Assembly: GCA_965153455.1 (NCBI GenBank)
Contig: OZ234503.1
Span: forward strand, 15,381,118 to 15,445,117
DNA length: 64,000 nucleotides
Source: Sphagnum compactum
Taxonomy: Eukaryota > Bryophyta > Sphagnopsida > Sphagnales
Direction: 5' to 3'
This document shows, one piece after another, positions 36,240 to 46,999 of this stretch. Each line of letters starts with the position of its first letter. Position 1 is the first letter of the stretch. The translations under genes were made by a program, and so were the position numbers. The notes under the pieces were generated by a model. That model made no database searches, had not been told where the DNA came from, and worked only from the letters and a program-made list of their open reading frames with translations.

Positions 36240-36412
36240 AAATACTAGTGTTAGTTGGTCTAAACCCTAATCTAAGACCCTACCCAAAACCTTACCTAAA
36301 CCCGTACCTAAACTGTGGTTAAACTGCACCCAAAACCTTACCTGAACCCGTACCTAAACTGTATTCAAACTGTACCTAAAACCCTACCTAAACCCTAGTT
36401 GTACCCTATGTA
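36240..36412. repeat. Degenerate AAACCCT-like repeat tract
   Basis: The tract contains many variants of ACCTAAACCC and AAACCCTA (for example ACCTAAACCCGTACCTAAAC, repeated with changes). It resembles degenerate plant telomere heptamers, but few units are exact and spacing is irregular. It could be an old interstitial telomere-like tract or a simple A/C-rich minisatellite. Confidence 0.5.
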
Positions 36413-36419
36413 ATACCCT

Positions 36420-39400
36420 ACACTTATAACACAAATAACAATAAAAAAGAATGATGACAAAAAAAGAAGAAACTTCATCTTAGGAAGAAAAATTCAAAAC
36501 AGAAGAGAAATTGAACAAAAGGGATTGGGCAGTCCCATTTTGTAATATTGCAGAATTTTTAGCATTCAAGTTCAAATAAACAAGAAGCATTAGTGTTTTT
36601 TTTTAATAAAAATGGTGGCCTATTGGTTGGGATAGTCCCCTTAATGAAGGAGTTTGGGAGTTTGGACTTGGGGTGCTTATTCCCTTTTGGCCTACACCTA
36701 CCTTAGACCTTATGGGTGTTATTTATTTGAGATGGGTAAAGTAGGGATATGATTATAATACCCTACCCAGTTGGTAAAGATTTTTGGTTACCCTTTTATT
36801 TACCTTATCCAATTGATAAATATTTTAGACTTTCCTTGTATTTATTTTATTTAGCTAATATATAGTTGAGGTTTACTATTTTCCTGTGGAGAGTACTTGT
36901 TTTGAAGAGGATAATTTGAGGATATTATATGCCAAAATCATTGCATAGCATATACACATTTTCATAGTTTGCAATGCATGTGGTTTTGATGGATTTGTTC
37001 AAATTATGGTGACTAGCTATTGAACAAAGTTGCTCTTGACATTTCCTTTAATTCATTATATTACTTGCTTTGAAAAACTCTTGTCATATTATGCTCTTGC
37101 AACCACTTTAGATTTTATACTATTTGTCATTATGAAAATGTTTAAATATATTTTTGACACTATTAATTTATTTCATTGTACTTTTCTTGATAATATTTTT
37201 TTTATTCATGTTTGTAATGCCGATTGCACAAGTAGTTTTGTTTCTTCACTTTGAAACATGCCATACAATGAGTATTTAATTAGTATTTTCAAAGTGAAAG
37301 CATACAATTTGTTGGCTTGTGTATAACTTCATGGAATAGGTATTGAAGATCAAACTAGCAAGTATTCAACTACAAAGATATTAGGTTCAATATTTGGACT
37401 AAGTATGAGATTTCAGTGGGTAATATTATCTACCAATCAATTGATAGTCAACTATTGTAAACTATTTGGAATATACATTAGTAGTTGCCCAAGTTGGTTG
37501 ATGGTGTTGTAAGATTGTCAAGTGTCTTGCAACAATAGTACATGCCAATGGTGTCACTTTGAAAATTAGTACAATACATCCCTTTTATAATCACACCCAT
37601 TTTAATCACCTTTTTATTTGTGTCACATAGTTTTTGGTAACCATCCATTTTAGTAATAAACACCATGTTTTATAATCATTATCACATTTGTTAGTAGTAC
37701 AAAATATTTGCAAATTGTTTTTTGCAAATGTGATTATAATGGGGAAATCTAAGGCAAATATAAGGGTTTTATAAATTGTAGTTCTCTTTGGCAACGTTAG
37801 TGTGGTTTTGTGTTCAAATTGTGCAAACTAACAGCAATGAATCCAATTGAAAAGAGAAAAAAAAGTAACTTTCTAATGCAAACAAGCAAAAGATATGTGA
37901 ACTTGCCAAGAAAGCAAAAAATCTTAGTTAAAAAATTCTAATTGACAAAATACACAAGCTAATAGTTAAAGAACTCAAACTCAATGTAAATTGTCACGTT
38001 AAAACAAGTAAAAATACAACCTTTTTCAAGTTTAATAATGCAATAAAACTTAAAACAATCCATGTAAAAAAAATTAAACAATTGGCACATTTATTCTAAC
38101 ATATAATGGCTATTTCGTAAGATTTTTTTGCCTATAGTTACAATCTTGTAAAGGTTTATATGGAATGTGACTATACATGTTTAAATCACGATTCATCAAT
38201 TTGTTAATGTCACCAAAAGAAAAAGTGATCACCAAGGGCAAGGGCATGATTATAAAGGGGGTTTATTGTATCATGATTTGTCATAGTGTGAAACAAGTCT
38301 ACTTATTATTCACTTCGAAGTTCAAATGGAATACATTTAAAGTATAACTGGTCTTCTCATGTTCAATAATTGTGTATAATTGGTCTTCTTGCTACTTAAA
38401 AATATAAAAATGTCTAAATTCTATAAATTTTGGTTACACTCATATGATAGCAATGTCCAAAGTTAACAATTTGTCTAATTCCAACAACAATTAGAATTTC
38501 TTGGCAACTGCGATAACACGACCATACTGATATGTGATATTAAATAATATGTTTCATGACATTGGTGTTCTCCCACGGTTGGGTGGTTATCAGAATGGAA
38601 TCGGATATTGGACGGTTCTCAATGATATGCAATCAGGGTAAGGTGAAACCCAATGTCAACTCAGTTGGGGTTCATCCGCAACTGGATCACAACATACAAA
38701 GTTGGGGTTGGGGTTCATCCACAACTGAATCATAAAATTCTTCCAATGGATGGTGCATTGGAGGCTATTGGTTCACACTAGCCTCATACTTGGCAATGGC
38801 AACCCAAGTATGAGTGTGTTGCTGGTTGACTGATGTGCTGTTTTAGTAGCTCATGTAACAATCAGAAGCCACCAATTTGATACTTTTAAACTATACAGCA
38901 TGTTGGCAGCAATCACAACTACTTTTGATTATGGATTTTAGTCAAGAAACTAATTAGTATCTGATAATGTTAAGAGCATCCCCATGGGCATCAATAAAAT
39001 AGTTATATGAAAATAGGTTTGCTCTTGTAAACTTGTGCTGGATTGTCTGAGGTTTCAAAAGACTTTGCAAAAGAAAATGAAAGCTTCTAATGCTCCAGCC
39101 TTCCTTGGTATTGGGGCATTTATATGTCACATGCGATTAATGAATAGTAGTCAATGCATGATCATTCATTGTGAGCATCGATTGATCATCGATTTATTGT
39201 TTAATATTTTACTATGTATGGATAAGAGAGGGATAAACATTAACACTAAATTTGACTGTGATAAATATTGATAGCACCTTAAATAAAATGTGCATGATTA
39301 TTCAATGTGCCTGAGATTGGCATTGCAAATGGAAACCAAGGGAGAACCATTTCTCTTCATTGCAAGGAACCTGCAGGACTGAAAATTTGAAACTATCGCT

Positions 39401-41795
39401 ATTCAGGACCCTGCAGTTCTTTCAGATGAGATTTTTTTCTTGGAAGATAGTTCTTTCAAATTATAGCTATTACAGGTTACTTTGTTTACAACTCTATGTA
39501 GAATCAAATTTGGCGGTTTCAAAAAAATGAAATATCTGCCCAACACTGGTTATGACTCAAAGAAAGTTTTAAATCCAAGCAACAAATCAGCTGTGGGCTC
39601 GATTTAAAACAACATGTACCTTCTCTACAAAAGTCGAAAAAGAAAACGTAATTTGCAGATATGATCCCAGAAGCATTTTGATTCCATAGGTGGACAATTC
39701 ACCATTCACTGCATGAACCAAATAAGTGGGCACCAATCTGGCAAATTAAAAACTCACAAGTAGGCTTTGCACCAGTGCCTCAGGCCATCTCCACGATGCC
39801 ATGACCCAAAAGTACAACTTTTAGTAATGGGCAATGCTCACCTGAAACAACTGCACCACACTTTGGATGACCTCAACCCAGTGCCTGATTTACAAAACTT
39901 ACTCTGGAGAGCAGATGATTGTCCATGAACTCATGGATCCCATTGTGTTTGGCCAGAGTGAACCGACAGCCATTACACAGCATGAGGGATGGATAGTGGG
40001 TGGACTGGAACCGATTTTCCATTGGGTTCCAATTTGCTACCTAACTAGGTGGTTAGCTCAGTTTCTGTGTTTACAACATACCTGCTACTAACAACTCATA
40101 AGCCCTTAACAATGTATTAACCATCTACATACATCTCTTACCTAGTAGTCACCTGTTATCCAACCTACCCACCTACCTACAGGACCTATCCTTAACTGCA
40201 TAGCAAAACAATGTATACCTGAGCCAAACTCAATTAGGAGACTGCAGCAATATCTATTCCCTGGAGATTCAGCCTTCAGAGTGCAAGATTTCAGACACAA
40301 AGGTGCTTGCAAAATGGGGAAGCAAAACAGTTAAAAGAACCAGCTGCATGTCAAAGGATTGTCTTCTCTTAACAAACCTCCCCACCCCTGGCAGTGCCAA
40401 TGGATTCATCATCTGCTCAGTGTGATACTTTGTGTACATCTCTGATGTTGAGGTCTACTATAAAAGCTGCATTGCCACGTACCCTTAGAGTTTTGCACTG
40501 TGGTCCATATCAGTTTATTCCAACAAGATTACATCTTAATCTGGGAGTTGATTGCATAGATAGTAAGTACCTTCCTTAGTTTGGGTGTCCTGAATGCCTG
40601 ATGGAATGTGGTGGGATTCCCATTTAGCATTCAACCAAGAGAGAAGTTGGTTACTCTGTTGATTCTCTGAGGATCACTTTGGTAGGTGCTGGAATGGTAC
40701 TCTTCACCAAACCGCTGCTTTCTGTGGCATGTGAAAAACCACAACCATAAACCACCAATGCCTGACGTGCTGCAGATGACTTATGCACTTTGAAGCAATT
40801 ACAGTCCTCTAAGATTCACAATCAACTGCCTTTCTTCCTGTGGAGAAATATCTACTGAAATCAACATTGCTAGAACATTTTGTGTATTGAAAGCCACATC
40901 GCTGGATACTAATCACAGTTTGTGCTCTTCATGTGCTATTATGCTGTCAGCAGTGTCTTGGGCAGGTGTCATAAACCAATTTGTCACAACCAGTAGTTAT
41001 CATTAACAGACAGCAACATGGGAAATAAATTTGTCAATACTGAATTGGCGTGTGAAGTGTTACATATTTGCAAAGTGCTTGCCACCTGTCTAGAAAGAGA
41101 GCACTACAACTCAAAAAGCCGAAAAAAAGGGGCCCCATTCTGGCAGAAGAGCATTGGGGTTCAAACAGTGAACACCTTGTTGAGATGGAATAGAAAAGCT
41201 TTCTTCACCCCATATTCATTCCAACTTGGACATGAACAAAGGGACCTCCATGATGTCCTCTTATTGTTTCATGGCTGACCTTGGAGAAATCATAGTTGTC
41301 ACAAATGTGCATACACCACCCTTGGAGAATTCAAAGAAGCACACAACTGCGGAAGATAACCTATGAGATTGCAGAGAAAACTCCACTAAAACCACTCTGT
41401 TTTGTGATAATCCGGCAAATGAGGAACATCACTCAATGAGGTCAGGCACAGAGGAACACATCCAAGAGCAATTCAAATTGAGTTCCAGCATCTCTTCTGA
41501 CTTCTGCACACCACTTCCTTAAAACCTCAACCAACAGGAGGTATGGTATCAGGAGTTGGGAACTAGAAGGAAAGATCAACAAACTGACTCAGTTGTAAAT
41601 GCTTAACATTTCAATTCAAAGTTCAAATCGTACTACCATTGATCAGATCATCATATTCTTGATGCCATTTCTTTTGTTGTTGTGTCTTCCACTGGCTTGG
41701 AAGTAGGTTGAGCAAAACAACAGCATATCTTCCATCAGAATTGATTGACAAGTGTTAATTGACACTTGCAAATGTCAGATATAAATAAACAAGGA
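36420..41795. other. AT-rich spacer with small local repeats
   Basis: No gene is recognised. TTGGGGTTCATCC(G/A)CAACTG occurs at 38665 and 38708, a 43-bp two-copy repeat. A hAT-like end, CCCAACACTGG, lies at 39539-39549. GAGCATCCCCATGGGCATC at about 38974, preceded by TTAA, may be one end of a further Tourist-like MITE, but the partner end is not clear. Confidence 0.4.
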
Positions 41796-41799
41796 TGTC

Positions 41800-42365
41800 A
41801 CCTCTTTGATCTCCACAGAACTGATGACACACAAATCTTAAACCTAGAAACAAACAAAGAGACCTACGTTGGACTTGGAAAACATTCTCCCTGGAAGAGG
41901 AAGAGGCATAAAGAAGAAATAAACTGGGAATTCAGAATGATCACTATCTCAATTGAACTGACCATACAAGGACCTTAAATGTAGAAGCAAGCAGGAGACC
42001 CACTCAGGAACCATACTCAATGGAAGAGCTCAAAGAGGCATAAGGAAAAATAAACTCAGAATTCAGAATGAGCCCTATCTCAACCGCAATGATGATACAA
42101 GAATCTTAAACCTAGAAGCAACCAAGAGACCCACCAAGGAACCATACTCAGGTGGAAGAGGAAGAGCCATAAAAAAGAAATGGACCCAGAATTCAGAATG
42201 AACACAAGCTCAATTGAACTGATGATATAAGATTCTTCAACCTAGAAGCAAGAGCAAGTGACCCACATCAGACTCACGAAATATATACAATCAATGTAAG
42301 AGGAGGAGAAGGACTGAGAGGGAGGCATAAGAAGAAGAAACAAAATGGAACTTCAGAATGAGCAC
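41800..42365. repeat. 129-bp degenerate tandem repeat, about four copies
   Basis: AATTCAGAATGA recurs at about 41932, 42061 and 42190, and in altered form near 42350. AATCTTAAACCTAGAA(G/A)CAA and GGAAGAG..GCATAA follow in the same order in each unit. The array ends directly at the 3' end of the minus-strand maturase-like frame, so the loss of that gene's C-terminal domain may coincide with the array. Confidence 0.8.
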
Positions 42366-42371
42366 GTCAAT

Positions 42372-43397
42372 TTAACCATAAGCAATCAATGTACCCAAGA
42401 ATTTTGCCATATCAGACCTTGCATTGAGGATTGGGCTCTTATACTCATCAATATCAAGCTTCAATCTTCTCAGCAGGAAAGATTGCACTGCCGCTCGCAT
42501 ATCAACAGCATCTTGTTTGCTACCTTTCACACCCAAGAGGATACTATCTGCATACCGTAAGTACTTGAGTCTTTTTGCAATTTCGCACTCGGCTTCAGTG
42601 CTCATGTCACCTGAGTTGTAGTCAGGTATGAGGACATCTTCAACATAGCAATCAAGACTATGGAGAAACACATTTGCACATAGCGGTGATATGATGGTGC
42701 CCATCACAAGCTGAGAAGTGCCATACTCGGATCGGTTTGTCAGGTTGTGAATATCAACATAACCTGCATTGAGGATTTTGCGCATAAGATCTTCAACTGC
42801 CTTGGATCTCATGACAGGCTCCATCTCTTTGAGAAGGATGTCATGATGAACCTTCTGAAAGCTGTTCTTGAGTTCGAGAGGCACAAGCCAAGAGATTCCA
42901 ATCCAGGATGACCGCAGACTCCGCAATGCTGAGTGACAAGACCTTCCAGGGCGGAACCCATGACTCGATTCTCGGAATTTAGGCTCAAACAGGGGCTCTG
43001 TGAGAGTCTTCAAGGTGGAGAGGACAACTTTGTCGACAGTGCAGGCAATAGAAAGAGGGCGTCCACCTTCAGGAGTGGGAAGGATGAGTCTTTGGGCAGG
43101 TTTAGGGGCATATCTCTGCCTCCGCAATTCATATGACAACCTCTCAAAGCCCCTCTCTGTCAATTCCTCTCGCATGATTCGGCCATCGATTCCTGGCGAT
43201 GTGGTCCGTTTTAGTCTCTCGTAACCTGCTCGAAGATTCTCCACATCGTAGAGTTCCTCATAGCTGATACAATGCAAGAACGCATGACCACAACCACCAC
43301 CACCGCCACCACAAGAAGCCAAAAAGAAACTCTTCCTGTAAACTACTACTGCAAATGATGCAGAAGAAGCTGTGATCCTCTTCTGCCACATGCCCAT
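42372..43397 (-). CDS. Nuclear maturase-like protein: group II intron-type reverse transcriptase domain, catalytically altered
   Basis: The uninterrupted frame encodes 341 aa from the Met at 43397; an upstream in-frame ATG at 43460 would give 362 aa. The first residues (MGMWQKRITASSASF..YRKSFFLAS) are rich in Arg, Lys, Ser and Ala without acidic residues, as in a mitochondrial or plastid presequence. A glycine run from a CCACCACCG tract follows. The rest is a group II intron reverse transcriptase: SPGIDG, RPLSIACTVDKVV, SSHGFRPGRSCHSALRSL, GTIISPLCANVFLHSLD, LKYLRYADSILLGVKGS and KFLGTLIAYG. Catalytic residues are changed: the motif A Asp reads Glu (LELKNSF), the QG before ISPL is MG, and YADD is YADS. 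The maturase (X) and endonuclease domains are absent. Nuclear maturases of land plants act in organellar intron splicing and some have inactive reverse transcriptase domains. Alternatives are a truncated nuclear copy of a mitochondrial intron ORF, or a gene whose X domain lies in an exon I missed. Confidence 0.75.
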   Translation of the reverse strand: MGMWQKRITASSASFAVVVYRKSFFLASCGGGGGGCGHAFLHCISYEELYDVENLRAGYERLKRTTSPGIDGRIMREELTERGFERLSYELRRQRYAPKPAQRLILPTPEGGRPLSIACTVDKVVLSTLKTLTEPLFEPKFRESSHGFRPGRSCHSALRSLRSSWIGISWLVPLELKNSFQKVHHDILLKEMEPVMRSKAVEDLMRKILNAGYVDIHNLTNRSEYGTSQLVMGTIISPLCANVFLHSLDCYVEDVLIPDYNSGDMSTEAECEIAKRLKYLRYADSILLGVKGSKQDAVDMRAAVQSFLLRRLKLDIDEYKSPILNARSDMAKFLGTLIAYG

Positions 43398-43589
43398 CGA
43401 AAAGCTACAAACTTCCGATTCAACCAGCAATTCAATCACTGCAAATGTGCAAAAAGACACTTACATAGCACATTTCTGACAATCCGAATATCAAAACAAA
43501 ACCCGGAATTTTGTATAAAACAAACACGATCGCAAATGAGAAATCTAGGTTCCTCTTAAACACAAACATGCATTGAAGGTTGTGGGTTG

Positions 43590-44020
43590 TAGCATGAAGA
43601 CCAAAGAAAGAAGGACAACAAGACGCATGAATCCGCGCAATCAAACTCCGAATCCGCGCATTAAACCCTAAACCCTAAAACTAACTTTGCTCACAAAAGC
43701 ATTCATCATCGTTCACGCGCGGATCGATCGCAGCAAACAAGAAGAAACTGTGTCGAGGAAAGAAGGACAGGACGCATGAGCACTCAATAAAAGCACAAAG
43801 GACTGAAGCCTCCTCCTCCTCCTCCTCCTCCTGCAAACTGAATGCTCCAAAGACTCATCAAAACTCCCAATCCGCGCAATAAACCCTAAACACAAACTGT
43901 ACTCACAAAATCATGATCGGTCACGCGAGGATCGCTCGATCCAAACAAGAACAAACTTTGTTGAGCTGCTGATGCTGCTGCGTGTTGACGAAGAACTAGG
44001 GTTTAGAATTCTAGGGTTTA
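43590..44020 (-). promoter_or_regulatory. Duplicated telo-box-rich upstream region of the maturase-like gene
   Basis: Telo-boxes (AAACCCTA) occur at 43663-43680 (two in tandem) and 43881-43890. Two more in the other orientation surround a GAATTC at 43997-44020. Such boxes are common in plant promoters of genes for translation and organelle biogenesis. AATCCGCGCA followed by the telo-box, TCACGCG and CGATC is repeated 218 bp apart (43651 and 43869), so the region is an imperfect tandem duplication. A (TCC)n tract at about 43811-43831 reads as GGA repeats in the transcript direction. Confidence 0.5.
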
Positions 44021-44029
44021 AGGGCCAAA

Positions 44030-46660
44030 GTGAACTAGCACCCACCAGTGCATCTTGAAGGATGGATGGTAAGTGGTCAGGCAATGGATGAGGTGGTCGA
44101 TGACCAAATCATCCCAACATCAGAATGCATTAGTATTTGCCTGTGAAAGCATGGCTATCTATCACTTAATGCCACTTGTCTAGTTTGTTAACATATTGTG
44201 TTTAGATTCATTATAGAGTATAGTAGCTTAAGAGATTTTGGCTCCTACTAGTAGTAGGTCTATTTTTATATGAGGATTTTTGGAAGATGATATTTTGGCT
44301 TGTGTTGAAACTTGAGATTAGTTATAGAGTTATGACATGTTGAAGGATTTTGGTTTCTTTTAGAGGATTTTTTTGAAGATTATATTTTTGCATGGTGAAA
44401 TATTTGAATTTTCATAATTCTTCTTTTGCATTAAGATACTTTTTAATGTAAATGGCAAAAAAGGCCACAGCATGACACACCGCTTGTGGAGATACTTTTT
44501 GAATTTCATTCAGGTTGCTATAGAGCATAGGGCTCTACTTTATAAACACCTACCTGCTCTGATTTTTGAAATTGCATTTGGAGGGCACCTTACCCAATGA
44601 ATTGCTCCTCGACTGTTCAAAAAATGGTTTTTTAAAGGACTGCACTCTTTTCTTTATTCTTTCCCATGATACCCCCATTACGAGAACAAAGCAAAACAAA
44701 AAATTAGAGCAGGTCTTTGTATGCATGCCCCCATCAAGTCCTCAACTGCGAGCTTCACTCTAAACAGAAAGAACAAACTAGAAGCTGAGGACACAAGGTT
44801 CAAAGCAAATCACAAACTCAACAATACCATAGAAGATCTTGGATCTTTTTTGAAGGAAATTATAAAAGTCCAAAATCTGCATTTGGCTGTCCCCTAAACA
44901 CCGAAGCACTTGAATATTTTTTGTCCATTCACATGGTCGACAAATTTGTTGTTGTTACAGATTCCTGGGCACCCTGCAGATTGTATGGCAGCAAATTACA
45001 CTCTGTTGTTTTGGTGTAGTAGAGGCCATGTTACTCACTGAATTCATGGTTAAAGACAAAAGGGCAAACCCTAAACCTCTAAGGTTGGTATTGTCTCAGG
45101 TGATACCTTACATACCAGTACCATATACCTAGGTTGCTCCCTATATATACCAGTACAACACTGGAAAATACCCCTATAGACTCCCTGCTCTAGACCAATG
45201 AGAGAGTGACACAGTAGACGAAGGTGTCCAAAATCAGTTTTGTAGAAAGATACAAGGAGTAGAAAAGCTACAGGTTGGAATGTTGTGAACTACAAATAAT
45301 TTAGAGATGATAACAATTATGCATTCAAACTAGTTCTTACAGTGATCCAAGAGATGCATTTGTTGTCTTTGTCTTGCAAGCAGCTACCTACTGTAATGTT
45401 CAATCTGTTTGCTCCATGAGTGTTTTACAGGTTTTTCAGGCCTGGAAGTGGCTTGTGTTTCATTCTCAAATCCTGGTTTGAATGTTCATCTTCAACAAAA
45501 CATGACTGCATCAGAAGAAGTCCCCAAGTCATGTAGCTCATAGAAGTGTGATCATATCGGATGTGTTTGCTCAAACAACAGCTTCACCACAGCTCACTGA
45601 TTTCCCACAATTGCAGCTGACCTGCCCCACACACACTAGCCGGTTGCTCTCAAATACCAAAGCAAACTTGAAGCAGCGCCAAGCTTGGCCCATATCAGGT
45701 AGCTTGGTTATAAAAGAAATCCCAGCAAGTAGCCAAATCATACCTCTGACTTGCTTGTCTGTAACCCGGATGGGCCAACGAAGCTGTAGAAGAGCCATGC
45801 CTCTCATGATGACTTGCTTGGAATCTGGTGGGGTTCAATAAAGCTGCAGAAGAGCCTGAACTTCTGAAGTATTGGGGTGCTTCACAGCTGCCTCTAACCT
45901 AAGCATTCTGGAAGCTTTTTGAATTATGTCCAATCACGGAAGCCCACCAAGAGGTCACCTTATTGCGCTCATGTGCCTGCCATGGAAGAAGCCTGATTGT
46001 CTGGTGTCGCACATGTAGGACTTCAGCTCTGGTCCTGACCATATCAGATGTGAAGCATAAGAGTGTATGGCTGAGCATGAGGAAGAGCAGGGCATCAGAT
46101 GTTATGTAAGGTGGAAAGACGGTGGACAAACCAGTAAAGCTCATTTATGCACAAAACTGTAGAACTTCATGTTTGTGGCTTCATTGATCTCCTACTACCT
46201 GCTGATTGGGCTGCAATTGGATGTCATCAGACTTAGTCTCCTGTATTCTCTTCTATGATCCTCTTTAGATCTTTGTTTCAATGTGCCTGACCTACGCACA
46301 CCTTGATGATTTTCCTCACACAAGTTCTGTGTTCTCATATCTTAAGAACAAGACTCCTGTAAACTCTTTTCTGTAAACCCTAAACCCAAAAGGCTCTGGC
46401 AAACCAAAAACCAAGAATACACATGAAGAGGAGGACGGCAAGAGATCAAAGCAAACTCCCATCAAATGTACAAGTGTAAGTCGCATCTGATTCCTGTCCA
46501 CACTGCACGATTACGCAAAGATCACAAATCAAAAGATCTCACAAGAGGAAATTGTGTCTCGGTTTAAGGTTTAGGGTTTACTGGGGTTGATGATCAGAAT
46601 CATCTATTTACACCACCCCCGTGCATGTTCCATAATACCATGCATAGGTCTCTCTGGGCC
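44030..46660. other. Spacer with a further telo-box cluster
   Basis: No gene is recognised. Telo-boxes appear near 45067, at 46375-46387 and at 46561-46580. A block with GACTTGCTTG and AGCTG(T/C)AGAAGAGCC is duplicated about 61 bp apart near 45750-45860. The surroundings of 46310-46600 resemble the promoter region at 43.6-44.0 kb and could be an old copy of it. Confidence 0.35.
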
Positions 46661-46668
46661 CCGTGGCC

Positions 46669-46985
46669 TTAGATAGAGGAGGGTGGGTAAATTCGAGTGC
46701 CGTTGATGAAGAGCTTGGTTGCGCACCAGAAGGCTCGCCTGCCTCCGCCTTGGCCTCCTTGAACAGCGGCCACAGCTGCGACTTGAGCGCCTGCTGCACG
46801 GGCGTGAGGTCTTCGTTTAGGTCTAACTTGGTCCCTGCCAGGCTTTTGCGCCCTCATAGTGCGACCTGGCGGTCTTCGCTTGTTATGAATTTGAACAGCA
46901 CTGCACCGAGGCGCGCACGGCCAAGCACTTGTCGAATTTCTTCATTATCGCATCTTGTCTTGCACCATCCTTATGATAATCAATC
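46669..46985 (-). pseudogene. Non-LTR retroelement ORF1-like C-terminal fragment
   Basis: On the minus strand about 105 codons can be read with one stop and one frameshift: NEEIRQVLGRARLGAVLFKF, TSEDRQVAL, stop, GRKSLAGTKLDLNEDLTP, QLWPLFKEAKA, then after the shift RRAFWCATKLFINGTRIYPP and a final stop at 46669. This pattern (an RRM-like edge, DLTP, LWPLFKEAK, AFW) resembles the C-terminal domain of ORF1 proteins of L1-type elements that I know as repetitive in plants. GC content is clearly higher than in the surroundings. Assignment is from memory of the pattern. Confidence 0.4.
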
Positions 46986-46999
46986 CCAAAACCTACATA

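Noticed and set aside
38970-39120. Fourth Tourist-like MITE starting TTAAGAGCATCCCC
   Set aside because: Only one end is recognisable; no matching partner end with TTA was found downstream.
36188-39552. A single 3.4-kb hAT element bounded by TAACCAGTGTTGGG and its exact reverse complement
   Set aside because: The 8-bp flanks (ACACTAAC and GTTATGAC) do not match and nothing like a transposase lies inside; the ends more likely belong to separate copies.
43398-43460. The upstream ATG at 43460 as the start of the maturase-like protein
   Set aside because: The extra 21 residues contain several Glu and no basic residues, which is unlike a presequence; the Met at 43397 gives a better targeting-like N-terminus. 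Not excluded.
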